Shown here: positions 47,252-55,510 of the stretch, in pieces
Numbering within the stretch: position 1 is the first letter of the stretch
Layout of the letters: each line of letters opens with the position of its first letter
Origin: Asanoa hainanensis
GTDB lineage: Bacteria > Actinomycetota > Actinomycetes > Mycobacteriales > Micromonosporaceae
DNA length: 64,000 bases
Assembly (NCBI RefSeq): GCF_900188485.1
Contig: NZ_FZPH01000001.1
Span: 620,001 to 684,000, forward strand
Reading direction: 5' to 3'
Program-made: the position numbers and the translations under genes
Notes under the pieces: model-generated
Databases searched by the model: none
What the model was told of the DNA's origin: nothing
What the model saw: the letters and a program-made list of their open reading frames with translations, nothing else

Positions 47252-47880
47252 GGCCAGCCATGCTGATGAACCTCTACCACGAGGCCGCGGAGAGCGCGTA
47301 CGGCGAGCTGACCCGCCTCGACCAGGCGGCCGGCGACGGCGACTACGGCGACAACCTGCGTGCGGGCCTGCGCGGCGCGGTCGCCCGGATCCCGCCGGAC
47401 GCCGACCTGGCCACCGAGTTCGAGACCGCGGCGACGTACTTCCTGGACGAGGTCGGCGGCACCAGCGGGCCGCTGATCGGGCTGCTGTTCAACGACGTCG
47501 GCGGCAGCCTCGACCGGGGTGGTGACGGCGACGACGCGCTGGTCGCGGGCCTGGCCGCGGGGACGGCGGCGATCTCCCGGGTGGGCGAGGCCAGCGTCGG
47601 CGACCGGACGATGCTCGACTGCCTCGGCCCGACGGTCGACGACCTGCGCGCCGCCCGGCCCCCGGTCGACTGGACCATGGTGGCCAACCAGGCCTTCGAC
47701 CACGCCCGGGCGACCTCCGACCTGCTGCCGAGAATGGGGCGGGCCTCGTACGTCGGTCAGCGGGCCGTGGGCAACCCCGACGCCGGCGCGATGGGCATGG
47801 CCCTGCTGTTCTGGGCGCTGGCCGTGTACCGCGACCCGGCCGGCCGCGCCCAGTTGCCCGACCCGGCCCGTCTGGTGTGA
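47248..47880 (+). CDS. dhaL: Dihydroxyacetone kinase, DhaL subunit
   Basis: 210 aa all-helical nucleotide-binding subunit. LDQAAGDGDYGDNL (residues 24-37) carries the Asp cluster that chelates Mg-ADP/ATP, and GGTSGPLIGLL is the second conserved loop. The GTG start overlaps the dhaK stop; ATG 47260 is an alternative. In PTS-dependent systems DhaM re-phosphorylates the ADP bound here; without dhaM in view the phosphate donor is open. Confidence 0.92.
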   Translation: MRPAMLMNLYHEAAESAYGELTRLDQAAGDGDYGDNLRAGLRGAVARIPPDADLATEFETAATYFLDEVGGTSGPLIGLLFNDVGGSLDRGGDGDDALVAGLAAGTAAISRVGEASVGDRTMLDCLGPTVDDLRAARPPVDWTMVANQAFDHARATSDLLPRMGRASYVGQRAVGNPDAGAMGMALLFWALAVYRDPAGRAQLPDPARLV

Positions 47881-48001
47881 CATCCGGCGCCCGTCCGGCG
47901 CTGTCCCAGTCGTGGGATCACGATCCGGGGCCGGGCTGAGCGGACCCACTGCGACCCGGCGGAGGGGCACAGCCGGGTCCCCCGGGTTGTGCGCCGGGCG
48001 C

Positions 48002-48022
48002 CGTGGTGGAATCGTCACCACG
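48002..48022. promoter_or_regulatory. Inverted repeat upstream of ECF sigma gene
   Basis: CGTGGTG (48002-48008) and CACCACG (48016-48022) pair perfectly with a 7-nt spacer, 32 bp ahead of a strong GTG with Shine-Dalgarno at 48041-48047. It is an operator candidate for the sigma operon. Confidence 0.4.
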
Positions 48023-48053
48023 CGTCCGGCGTCCACTCGGGGAGGAGCGTTCC

Positions 48054-48086
48054 GTGCGGTTCGGCTCCACCATGCCGTGGTCGTAA
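48054..48086 (+). CDS. Ten-codon upstream open frame before the sigma gene
   Basis: GTG 48054 follows the best Shine-Dalgarno in this region (GGGGAGGAG, ending 48047) and encodes MRFGSTMPWS before TAA at 48084-48086. The sigma frame starts at GTG 48077, inside this mini-frame. Translation of the sigma factor may therefore be coupled to it, or a frameshift here hides a longer sigma N-terminus. Evidence is positional only. Confidence 0.4.
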   Translation: MRFGSTMPWS

Positions 48087-48658
48087 CGTCGCGGCGCTCG
48101 TCGCCCATCGAGCCGCCGACCGAGCCCGACGACCTGCTCGCCGCGGCGCTGGCCGGCGACGACGACGCGTTCCGGGCCGTGTACCGGCTCGTGCACCCCG
48201 GCCTGCTGCGCTACCTGCACGTGCTGGTGGGCGCCGACGCCGACGACGTCGCCTCGGAGACCTGGCTGCAGGTCTGCCGCGACCTGCCCTCGTTCACCGG
48301 CGACCTCGCCGGCTTCCGGGCCTGGTGTGCCACCGTCGGCCGGCACCGCGCGCTCGACCACCTGCGCCGCGTCCGCCGCCGGCCCGAGACGGTGCCGGGC
48401 GAGACACACCTGGCCACGCTCGCCGATGCCGCCGACACCGCCGGCGCGGCGACCGACGCGGTCGCCACCGAACGGGCCCTCGCGCTGATCGCCACGCTCC
48501 CCCGCGACCAGGCCGAGGCGGTCCTGCTGCGCGTCGTGGTCGGGCTCGACGCGATCAGCGCCGGTCGGGTGCTGGGCAAGCGCGCCGGCGCGGTACGCAC
48601 GGCCGCCTACCGCGGGCTGCGCCGGCTCGCCGAGCTCCTGGAGCGGCACGATGGCTGA
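48077..48658 (+). CDS. ECF-type sigma-70 factor
   Basis: 193 aa from GTG 48077. Region 2 is about residues 20-90 (DDAFRAVYRLVHPGLLRYLH, then DVASETWLQVCRDL, FRAWCATVGRHRALDHLRR), and region 4 about 130-185 (LPRDQAEAVLLRVVVGLDAI, GKRAGAVRTAAYRGLRRL). There is no C-terminal extension. The start lacks its own Shine-Dalgarno; see the overlapping upstream frame. The next gene, a single-pass membrane protein, overlaps it by 8 bp and is the likely partner. Confidence 0.88.
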   Translation: MVVTSRRSSPIEPPTEPDDLLAAALAGDDDAFRAVYRLVHPGLLRYLHVLVGADADDVASETWLQVCRDLPSFTGDLAGFRAWCATVGRHRALDHLRRVRRRPETVPGETHLATLADAADTAGAATDAVATERALALIATLPRDQAEAVLLRVVVGLDAISAGRVLGKRAGAVRTAAYRGLRRLAELLERHDG

Positions 48659-49208
48659 TCGCGATCCGCTCACGGACGCGGAGCTCGACCGGATGCTCGA
48701 CGGCGGTCCGCTGCCGCCGGCACTGGCCGCGCTGCGGTCCCCGGCACACCCGGCGGAGCTGCGGGGCGAGGACGCGGCGCTGGCGGCGTTCCGTGCGGCG
48801 CGCAATCCGGTGCCGGTCGCCGGGCGCAAGGCCCGGGTGGTCGGCCGCGCGCTGGTCGTCAAGGTCGCGGTCGCCGGGGTGGTGCTGGCCGGGGGTGGGC
48901 TCGCGGTCGCCGCGGCGACGGGCACGCTGCCGACCCCGTCGTTGACGCCCCCCGCATCCACCGACCAACGGGCGCCGGGCCGGCCGGGCGGGGTGGTCCA
49001 CGAGAACCGGCCGAGCGTCCCACCGCGTCCGCCGGCCACCTCGGCGCCGCCGGCGTCTCCGAGTGGCTCTCCCGGCGCGGTTCCGGGCAACGGCAACGGC
49101 TGGGGCCGGGGGCACGGCACCGGCAAGCCGTCGAAGTCGCCCAAGCCGACCAAGAAGCCGAAGAATTCCAAGGAGCCCAAGGCGTCGACGGACGCGTCGA
49201 CCGGCTAA
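48651..49208 (+). CDS. Single-pass membrane protein, likely sigma partner
   Basis: 185 aa. The N-terminal 65 residues are cytoplasmic-type (DPLTDAELDRMLDGGPLPP), one transmembrane helix lies at about 68-88 (VVKVAVAGVVLAGGGLAVAAA), and the outside portion is Pro/Ser/Lys-rich low complexity (KSPKPTKKPKNSKEPK). It overlaps the sigma gene by 8 bp. No zinc-anti-sigma HxxxCxxC motif is present, so anti-sigma function is inferred only from context and topology. Confidence 0.75.
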   Translation: MADRDPLTDAELDRMLDGGPLPPALAALRSPAHPAELRGEDAALAAFRAARNPVPVAGRKARVVGRALVVKVAVAGVVLAGGGLAVAAATGTLPTPSLTPPASTDQRAPGRPGGVVHENRPSVPPRPPATSAPPASPSGSPGAVPGNGNGWGRGHGTGKPSKSPKPTKKPKNSKEPKASTDASTG

Positions 49209-49216
49209 CCTGCCGC

Positions 49217-49579
49217 ATGACCCGGAGCAGCCGCCGCACCGAGATCTCGCCCGAGGACCGCGTCCGCGACGCCCGCGCGCGCTGGTGTGCGAAGTGGATG
49301 AAGCTGACGTTCACGGTCGCGCTGCTGGCGTTCGGGGCGACGTGGTTCACCTCGGCGACGAACCTGGGTCACCCGCTGCTGCCGTACCTGGCGGTGATCT
49401 CGATCCTCGCCAACATCTTTTCGGCGGTCGTCATCCGGATGGCCCGGCGGGTGGCGCCGAGCCGCTTCCCGGTCACCTGGCGCGGGAAGGCCGGCAACGT
49501 CGGCGGTTTCGGCCTGCACCTGCTGCTCACCTTCATGTCGGTGCTGATGTTCCTGCTCGCCACAAGAATCTTCGACTGA
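49217..49579 (+). CDS. Small multi-pass membrane protein
   Basis: 120 aa with three predicted helices (about 30-48, 53-75 and 95-117) after a charged N-terminus (RSSRRTEISPEDRVRDARAR). It starts eight bases after the preceding stop, so it may belong to the same operon. No family is recognised. Confidence 0.7.
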   Translation: MTRSSRRTEISPEDRVRDARARWCAKWMKLTFTVALLAFGATWFTSATNLGHPLLPYLAVISILANIFSAVVIRMARRVAPSRFPVTWRGKAGNVGGFGLHLLLTFMSVLMFLLATRIFD

Positions 49580-49582
49580 ACC

Positions 49583-49609
49583 GCAACGTTTCCCGTGCCG
49601 CCCGGGTCG
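49583..49609 (+). promoter_or_regulatory. Possible autoregulated ECF promoter
   Basis: CGCAACG (49582-49588) resembles the AAC-containing -35 of ECF promoters, and GGTCGT (49605-49610) could be the -10, spaced by 16 bp. The sigma gene starts about 30 bp downstream. Weak evidence. Confidence 0.3.
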
Positions 49610-49641
49610 TGAAGGTAGCGACGGCCTAGAAGGAGTACCGG

Positions 49642-50142
49642 GTGGCGGAAGACGACAGCGGGTTCCGGGAGTTCATAGACCTGCGGTACGGCGATCTGTT
49701 GCGGATCGCGTACCTGCTCACCGGTTCCGCGCACGACGCCGAGGACCTGGTGCAGTCCGCACTGCTCAAGGTGATGCGGCGCTGGTCCAAGGTGGACGAA
49801 CCGTTCGCGTACCTGCGGCGCACCATGGCCAACCAACACATCAGCGTGTGGCATCGGGTGCGCTCGCGGGAGTCCGTCGGCACCCAGCCGCCCGAGCACG
49901 GCGGTGACGACCCGGCCGACCGGGTGGTGCGGCGCCACGCCCTGGTCGCGGCCCTGCGCGGCCTGCCGCCGCGTACCCGGGTGGTGGTGGTCCTGAGATA
50001 TCTCGACGACCTGCCCGAAGCCGAGGTCGCCGCCATGTTGGGCTGGCCGGTCGGCACGGTGAAGAGTCACGCGTCCCGCGGCCTGGCCCGGCTGCGCGTC
50101 GCTCTCGGCGAACAGGAACTGATGAAGGGAAACCAGCGATGA
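49642..50142 (+). CDS. SigE-family ECF sigma factor
   Basis: 166 aa of the short actinobacterial SigE family (TIGR02983-like). Start GTG 49642 with AAGGAG upstream. FREFIDLRYGDLLRIAYLLT and GSAHDAEDLVQSALLKVMRRW (region 2) are followed by LRGLPPRTRVVVVLRYLDDL and EAEVAAMLGWPVGTVKSHAS (region 4, HTH). The following membrane protein overlaps its stop in ATGA, the usual arrangement of this family with its membrane partner. Confidence 0.93.
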   Translation: MAEDDSGFREFIDLRYGDLLRIAYLLTGSAHDAEDLVQSALLKVMRRWSKVDEPFAYLRRTMANQHISVWHRVRSRESVGTQPPEHGGDDPADRVVRRHALVAALRGLPPRTRVVVVLRYLDDLPEAEVAAMLGWPVGTVKSHASRGLARLRVALGEQELMKGNQR

Positions 50143-51512
50143 CCGTGGACGAACGCGTTCATGCCGCACTCGTCGACCTCGCCGACGAGGTCCGGCCGGC
50201 GCCCGATCCGTATGGTCGCCTGCGCGCTCGCCTCCGACGGGTCCGCCGGCGGCGCGCGGGGTTGGCGGGAGCGGGGCTCGCGCTGATCGCGCTGGTCGCG
50301 GCCACGTTGCCGCTGCTGCCGAGCCGTGAAGATCCGGCCGTCGTAGAGCGGCCCCGCGACATCCATCAGTGGGCGGAAGAGCTTCGGCACTCTCCCGTGC
50401 GCGGCGCGGTCGGCACGACCGACCCGGCATTCGTCGAGCTGTTCGGCGCGCTGGTGTACGAGCGGGTCCAGGTGGGCGCCTATGGCAGCATCGCGCCGGT
50501 CAGCGAGGTCAACGTGCTCTATGTCGACGACATCGGCAGTACCCGGGTCGCGTTCGTCGCGTTCCACCGGCGCACACCCAACCCCGTCTCGCGATGGGAG
50601 AACGGCGGTGCCTGGTTCGTGGCCCGAAACGGCGCGTCGGTTAGCGAGTTGGCCGACCCGAGAGCAACCGCCGGCATCGGCGACGCCCTGCAACCGTTCG
50701 AGACTCGGGCCAACCCGTCCGGCCCCGGCAACACGGCCGCCGGCGTAGTGCTCGGGTTGGCACCGGCCGGTTGCGTCGTGGAGTCCGCACCGCTCCCGGA
50801 TCTCGACGTCTGGACGCCGGAGCCGACCGGATCCTTCGTGGTGCGAACCACCGCCACGGAGCGGGCAGAATGGTGGCGGGTGGTGTGTGCCGGGACGGTG
50901 AAGGAGCTGCGGCCGGCCGAGACCTCTCGGTGGTCGGGGATGGGGCGGCCCACCGACGCCGAGCTCGACGCCGCCCTTGTGGGCGCCCGAGGCCAGATTG
51001 ATCGAGACCTCGCCCGCGACGAGCTCGGCGCCACCTGGGACATCTCCAACCGAAGCACAGGGCCGACCAAAGTGATCTGGGGTGGCCGCCTCGCCGGTGT
51101 CCTGGACGGCGCCGACGGCCGTGCGGTGGTCCTCGCCACGCCGTTCGTGGGTGGCGGGTGGCAGCTCCGCGTCAACCTCCTCCACACGAAGCTTGGGCCG
51201 GAGAGTCCGAACAACACGGGCTTCTTCACGTGGACTCCGGCGAATCCGGCCGACACGGGTGCCGTGCTGCCGCTTTCGCTCAGTGCGGGCTTCGCGAAGC
51301 TCGTCATCGCGCCCGACGGGGCGAAGAGCGTACGAGCCGTCCGCGACGGCGTCACCATCGACACGGCGGAGGTGACCGCCTCGGCGGCCGTCGTCGACGG
51401 ACCCGACGCCGGCCGGGTCACCTTCGAGGCCCTCGACGGCGACGGCAAGGTCATCGCCGCCGCCAAGCTGCCGACGGCGTCACCACCTCAGACCGATTAC
51501 TCGACGTGGTGA
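50139..51512 (+). CDS. Large membrane-anchored protein, partner of SigE-family sigma
   Basis: 457 aa. A short cytoplasmic segment (TVDERVHAALVDLADEVRPA) is followed by a strongly basic stretch RLRRVRRRR and one transmembrane helix at about 45-62 (AGAGLALIALVAATLPLL). About 395 residues should be outside, beta-rich with few cysteines. Families of such proteins follow SigE-family sigma genes across actinobacteria, but no conserved anti-sigma motif is visible. Coupled through ATGA to the sigma gene. Role in sensing or sigma sequestration is inferred. Confidence 0.8.
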   Translation: MTVDERVHAALVDLADEVRPAPDPYGRLRARLRRVRRRRAGLAGAGLALIALVAATLPLLPSREDPAVVERPRDIHQWAEELRHSPVRGAVGTTDPAFVELFGALVYERVQVGAYGSIAPVSEVNVLYVDDIGSTRVAFVAFHRRTPNPVSRWENGGAWFVARNGASVSELADPRATAGIGDALQPFETRANPSGPGNTAAGVVLGLAPAGCVVESAPLPDLDVWTPEPTGSFVVRTTATERAEWWRVVCAGTVKELRPAETSRWSGMGRPTDAELDAALVGARGQIDRDLARDELGATWDISNRSTGPTKVIWGGRLAGVLDGADGRAVVLATPFVGGGWQLRVNLLHTKLGPESPNNTGFFTWTPANPADTGAVLPLSLSAGFAKLVIAPDGAKSVRAVRDGVTIDTAEVTASAAVVDGPDAGRVTFEALDGDGKVIAAAKLPTASPPQTDYSTW

Positions 51513-51703
51513 CGGGGGACGTAGCGCCCTGGTGAACTCAGGAGGCCGCGCAGTCGAGGTGCGGGTTGCCGTCGCACGGCGGTGACGTTCCGGGCATCTG
51601 TTCGGGCAGGCAAGTCCGGCCGGTTGGAGGTACGGGTCGGCCGGGCTCGTGGCTTTAGGCTGCGCCGGTTGATCTTGAAGGATCGGAACGGAGAAACACG
51701 GAA

Positions 51704-52069
51704 ATGAGCTTGCGAGACAAGCTGGTTGCGCGCACACAGCCGCTGCTGCCGGAGGAACAGGTTCAACAGGTCTTCCTCGCCCAGTCGGGCGTTTCGCCGT
51801 GGCTCAGTGGGCTCGCCGGGTTGCTGGGCGAGACACTGGTCCGTCGGCGTATCGTCGCCGTCACGGATCGATCCATTGTGGTCTTCGCGACGAGCTTCAG
51901 CGGCACCAAGCCGATAGCCGTCGTGCGCCGACTTCCCCGAGCCACGCAGATCGGCCCGGCCAAGGGCATCTGGGCCCGCATCAACGTCGGAGATGAGAAG
52001 ACCTGGTCGCACGCCAAGTTCCGCAAGGAGATCCGGGCTGCGGACGCCGCCCTGACCGGGGTGCGCTAA
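51704..52069 (+). CDS. Hypothetical protein, possible bacterial PH-like domain
   Basis: 121 aa, start ATG 51704 with GGAG upstream. After an N-terminal helix (SLRDKLVARTQPLLPEEQVQ) there is an alternating beta pattern (RIVAVTDRSIVVFATSFSGT, then VVRRLPRATQIGP) and a C-terminal helix, like bacterial PH-domain proteins that read ...VTDRRLLV... . A fragment resembling its centre recurs at about 52694. Followed by a strong hairpin. The 51513-51703 gap before it shows no clear feature. Confidence 0.7.
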   Translation: MSLRDKLVARTQPLLPEEQVQQVFLAQSGVSPWLSGLAGLLGETLVRRRIVAVTDRSIVVFATSFSGTKPIAVVRRLPRATQIGPAKGIWARINVGDEKTWSHAKFRKEIRAADAALTGVR

Positions 52070-52079
52070 GACGGCGGGT

Positions 52080-52103
52080 GGCGGCCCGATCGCTCGGGCC
52101 GCC
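52080..52103. terminator. Bidirectional hairpin terminator
   Basis: GGCGGCCCGA (52080-52089) pairs perfectly with TCGGGCCGCC (52094-52103) over a TCGC loop, between two convergent genes. A closely related, slightly decayed copy is at 52749-52772. Confidence 0.75.
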
Positions 52104-52126
52104 ATCCGCGATGTTACGTCTGCGGC

Positions 52127-52525
52127 CTAGTAGGCACGGGGACTGCTGCCGGTGAGATAAGTAGAGTTGCCGTTCACCGTCAGGGTCATCACGGTTATAG
52201 CGCCCCCGGCAGGCATCGCGGCGGAGATCGCCGAGTGATGGCCCGTGGTGCAGCTGTGGTTTCCGCGCTGCTTCAGTAGGGTGCCAGAGTTCGAGGTGAC
52301 AAGTTTGTAGCTCACGGAACAGCTACTGAAGGTGCCCCGGCTGTTGATGTAGATGTCGCCAAAGACCGACGAACCGTTGTCGCTGCTGCAAACACCGATG
52401 TTCCAACCGCTCCTTACAGCGGTGAAACAGCCTCCTCCGGCGGCGCTCGCAGGGGAAGCGATAGCCATCCCCGCGGCCACGGCGACTCCCACCATCACCG
52501 GCGCGATCCACCCACGCAGTCGCAT
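52127..52525 (-). CDS. Small secreted protein
   Basis: 132 aa, start ATG 52525 with AAGGAG upstream. A Sec signal peptide covers residues 1-29 (RLRGWIAPVMVGVAVAAGM, cleavage near ASAAGGG). The mature part of about 100 residues has four cysteines (GCFTA, VCSSD, SCSVS, SCTTG) and Ser/Thr/Gly-rich beta-type sequence. No family is recognised. It is more AT-rich than its surroundings and stands alone, consistent with recent acquisition. Confidence 0.75.
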   Translation of the reverse strand: MRLRGWIAPVMVGVAVAAGMAIASPASAAGGGCFTAVRSGWNIGVCSSDNGSSVFGDIYINSRGTFSSCSVSYKLVTSNSGTLLKQRGNHSCTTGHHSAISAAMPAGGAITVMTLTVNGNSTYLTGSSPRAY

Positions 52526-52689
52526 GCGCTGTCTCCTTCCGCGCGCGAGAGATCTTCTCGGACGCGAGGTAGACATTAGTCTTTGCCGATGTCGCAGATG
52601 TCCCCGCTCGACAAAATGGATCAATCGGTACCAGTCCCGCAGCGCCCACTTCCGTTCTACCAGCGATGATTCGCCGATGCCGGCCTATT

Positions 52690-52772
52690 ACCCAGATCGG
52701 TCCACTGTAGTCTTCGCGCCGGACGGCGTGGGCTTGGGAACGGAGGATGGCAGCCCGATCGCTCGGGCCGTC
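52690..52772 (+). pseudogene. Decayed partial copy of the 51704 gene with its terminator
   Basis: The stretch at about 52694-52719 matches 51867-51892 with only a few mismatches; the parent reads DRSIVVFA and this copy DRSTVVFA. It is followed at 52749-52772 by a hairpin with the same TCGC loop and nearly the same stem as the parent's terminator at 52080-52103. There is no complete reading frame. The rest of the 52526-52778 gap holds the promoter region of the secreted-protein gene and nothing else I can name. Confidence 0.5.
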
Positions 52773-52778
52773 ATCGCT

Positions 52779-53048
52779 TCACGCGGTTGGCGTGGGCGAA
52801 GGCTTGCGGGTGCCCAGGAAGTACGTGACGGCCACGCCGACGATGGCCAGGAGGATCTGTAGCGTTATTTCTTTCCAGCCGTAGTCGCGGTCGTCGCCGA
52901 ACAGCAGCGCCAGCAATGCCGCGACCAGCGCGCCGGCCACGGCGAGCGCGGGTGCGAGCCACACGGCGTTGGGCTGCCGGCCCCGCAGGGCGAAGCCGCC
53001 CGCCAGCCCGATGACCACGCCGATAATGATGGCGAAGAGGAAGTTCAT
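52779..53048 (-). CDS. Small three-helix membrane protein
   Basis: 89 aa. Helices are at about 3-20 (FLFAIIIGVVIGLAGGF), 29-49 (VWLAPALAVAGALVAALLALL) and 62-79 (LQILLAIVGVAVTYFLG), with a short loop GDDRDYGW and a polar tail KPSPTPTA. It resembles small Gly-rich membrane proteins of the GlsB/YeaQ type in size, but the match is loose. The start ATG 53048 has an AAAGAAAGG Shine-Dalgarno-like run upstream. Confidence 0.65.
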   Translation of the reverse strand: MNFLFAIIIGVVIGLAGGFALRGRQPNAVWLAPALAVAGALVAALLALLFGDDRDYGWKEITLQILLAIVGVAVTYFLGTRKPSPTPTA

Positions 53049-53148
53049 GTCGGATACAGCCTTTCTTTCCTAGAAGGCGCCGATGGACCTGACATGTGTC
53101 CCAGGTTCGGAGACCGTTGTCAATGCGTCACATCGGCGCCTTCATGGG

Positions 53149-55320
53149 TCAGGGCCGATCCGCGAGCACCGTCTCCTCAGGTGCCCGCTCAGGCTCCGCC
53201 ACGGGTGGGGCCGTGTCGCCGTGGCCTGGCCACCAGGCGCGGCGGCCTACCAGCGCGGTCACGCTGGGCACCAGGAACATCGCCATCACGAACGCCGCGA
53301 TCAGGATGCCGACCGAGACCGAGAAGCCCATCTCCATCAGGAACGAGACGCCGGCCAGCAGCATCGAGGCGAACGTGCCCGCCAGGATCAGGCCGGCCGC
53401 GCCGACGGACGGGCCGGCGTGCTCGACGGCGAGGTCGGCCGCGGTGCGCGGATCGTGGCCGAGCCGCGCCTCCTCGCGTAGTCGCGCGATCATCAGGATG
53501 TTGTAGTCGGTGCCGATGGCGACCACGAACAGATAGAGGATGATCGGCAGCGAGAACGACAGGCCGGGCCGGTCGGCGATGCCCTGGAAGACGATCACGG
53601 TCGCGCCGAGCGTCGAGAAGAAGCCCAGGACCACCGCGACGATCAGGTAGACCGGCGCGACCAGGCTGCGTAGCAACAGCGCGAGGATCACCGCGATCAG
53701 CAGGCCCGCGACCGGGAAGATGACCCGCAGGTCGCGGTCGTTGGCGTCCTTGATGTCGGCGAAGACGGAGCTCAGCCCGCCGACGTAGGCCCGGGTGCCC
53801 GGCGGCGCCGCCGCGTGCGCGATGTCGCGCAGCTCGCCACCGGCGAGGGCGAGGGCCTCGTTCGAGTACGGACTGCCGGCCAGCAGCAGGTCGAACCGCG
53901 CCACCGAACCGTCCTGGCTCACCGTCGCCGGGCTGCCGTCGGGACCTTGCATGATGCTGCCGACGCCCGGCACCGCCCGCAGCCGATCGGCGACCGCCGG
54001 CAGCGACGAAGCGTCGATCCGGCCGTCGCCGTCGGCCTGGAGGATGACCTGGGTCGGGGCCAGCGCGCCGGCCGGGAAGCCGGCCTGCAGCGCCTCGTAG
54101 CCCTCGGCCGACTCGGTGCCGCCGGGTAGCTGCGCGTTCTGGTCGTAGTCGGTCTTCATGAACAGCGCGCCGGCCGCGAGCGCGACCATCAACCCGCCGG
54201 AGACCAGCGCGACGACCGCGGGCCGGCGACCGGTGAACCGACCGAGCCGCTGGAAGGTGGTGCCCTTCGGGGTGCGCTTCCAGCTCTTCGACGGCCAGAA
54301 GACCGCGGTGCCGAAGAGCGACACGATGGCCGGGACGAGCGTGACCGCGGCCAGGCCCATCACCACGACCGCGATGGCGAGGGCCGGGCCGAGGCTGCGG
54401 AAGGCACCGAAGACGGCGAGCAGCAGGGCCAGGAACGCGATCACGATGGCGCCGGCGGCGGACGCGATCACCTCGCCGACCCGGTGCACCGAGGTGACCA
54501 GGGCCGGCTTGGTCTGGTCGCCGGCACGCAGCCGCTCCCGGAACCGGAAGAGCAGGAACAGGATGTAGTCGGTGCCGACGCCGTACAACACGATGGTCAG
54601 AATGATCTCGATCGACGGGTCGGCGTCCATGCCGAACACGTCGGCCATCGTCGCGATCAACCCGGTGGAGACCACGGTGACGATGCCGACGGTGATCAGC
54701 GGCAGGATCGCCGCGAGCGGGCTGCGGTAGATGATCAGCAGCAGCACGACGATCAGGATCAGGGTGGCCGCGCCGACGATCACCAGCGCGTTGTTGAACG
54801 CGTCCTCGTTGTCGGCGTACATCGCGATGTCGCCGGTGACCAGGCGTTCGAGGCCGGTGCCGGCGAGCACCGGGTCGCTGGCGGTGCGGATCTCCTTGAT
54901 GGCCGCGGTGAGCGTCGGATCCTGCGGGTTGTCGCCGAGGCCCACGGTGACGAGCTGGACGAGCCGGTTGGGCGAGACCGCCTGCGGTGCGGTGACGGCA
55001 CCGGTGACCTTCGCGATGCCGGCCCCGGAGATCGCCTCGGCCAGCCGGCCGACGGTGGCCTGGTCGGCCGCGGTCAGCTCACCGCCGTCGGACCGCTTGA
55101 CCACGATCGTCGCGGTGGCGCCGTCGGACTCGCCGAACGCGCCCTGGGCGATCTCGGTCGCGCGGATCGACTCGTAGCTGCTCGGCAGGAAGTTGGCCTG
55201 GTCGGACGTGGTGACCAGGGACGGCGCGAACGCGATGGACGCGGCGGCGGCCGCCAGCCAGGCGACGATCACCCACCATCGCTTGTAGACGACGAACCGC
55301 CCCAACCGTTCGAACATCAT
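53149..55320 (-). CDS. MMPL-family RND transporter
   Basis: About 723 aa, start at ATG 55320 or the adjacent ATG 55317 behind GGGGGG. Twelve predicted helices: the first near 15-33 (WWVIVAWLAAAAASIAFAP), a porter domain, helices 2-6 with VLYGVGTDYILFLLFRFRE, a second porter domain from about 390 (KTDYDQNAQLPGGTESAEGY), and helices 8-12 with VVAIGTDYNILMIARLRE. It is the MmpL/YdfJ type, an exporter of lipids or drugs. It is divergent from an SDR gene; the shared upstream region has two small hairpins. Confidence 0.93.
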   Translation of the reverse strand: MMFERLGRFVVYKRWWVIVAWLAAAAASIAFAPSLVTTSDQANFLPSSYESIRATEIAQGAFGESDGATATIVVKRSDGGELTAADQATVGRLAEAISGAGIAKVTGAVTAPQAVSPNRLVQLVTVGLGDNPQDPTLTAAIKEIRTASDPVLAGTGLERLVTGDIAMYADNEDAFNNALVIVGAATLILIVVLLLIIYRSPLAAILPLITVGIVTVVSTGLIATMADVFGMDADPSIEIILTIVLYGVGTDYILFLLFRFRERLRAGDQTKPALVTSVHRVGEVIASAAGAIVIAFLALLLAVFGAFRSLGPALAIAVVVMGLAAVTLVPAIVSLFGTAVFWPSKSWKRTPKGTTFQRLGRFTGRRPAVVALVSGGLMVALAAGALFMKTDYDQNAQLPGGTESAEGYEALQAGFPAGALAPTQVILQADGDGRIDASSLPAVADRLRAVPGVGSIMQGPDGSPATVSQDGSVARFDLLLAGSPYSNEALALAGGELRDIAHAAAPPGTRAYVGGLSSVFADIKDANDRDLRVIFPVAGLLIAVILALLLRSLVAPVYLIVAVVLGFFSTLGATVIVFQGIADRPGLSFSLPIILYLFVVAIGTDYNILMIARLREEARLGHDPRTAADLAVEHAGPSVGAAGLILAGTFASMLLAGVSFLMEMGFSVSVGILIAAFVMAMFLVPSVTALVGRRAWWPGHGDTAPPVAEPERAPEETVLADRP

Positions 55321-55379
55321 GCCCCCCAAGCCGCCCCACGGTAGATGACAGAGCGTACGCGGTGCACCCAAACCGCGCG

Positions 55380-55416
55380 GCCCATTATCGATGGGCTGAT
55401 CGGTCCAAAAAGGACC
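55380..55416. promoter_or_regulatory. Two adjacent short inverted repeats upstream of MMPL/SDR genes
   Basis: GCCCAT/ATGGGC (55380-55385 and 55391-55396) and GGTCC-AAAAA-GGACC (55402-55416) lie side by side in the 190-bp divergent gap. They could be operator sites or mRNA hairpins. Confidence 0.4.
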
Positions 55417-55510
55417 AGTCCCGGACGCCCGTCCTGCCCCGGCAGCCACGGAAACACGCGTTCGAACCGGAGCGGCGCACGGCCGGCGTAGCGTGGTCGG
55501 GAGGAACGAG

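Noticed and set aside
47519-48076. A longer sigma factor starting inside dhaL
   Set aside because: The frame is open only by GC bias over dhaL and the intergenic region; no sigma-like sequence appears before about 48077.
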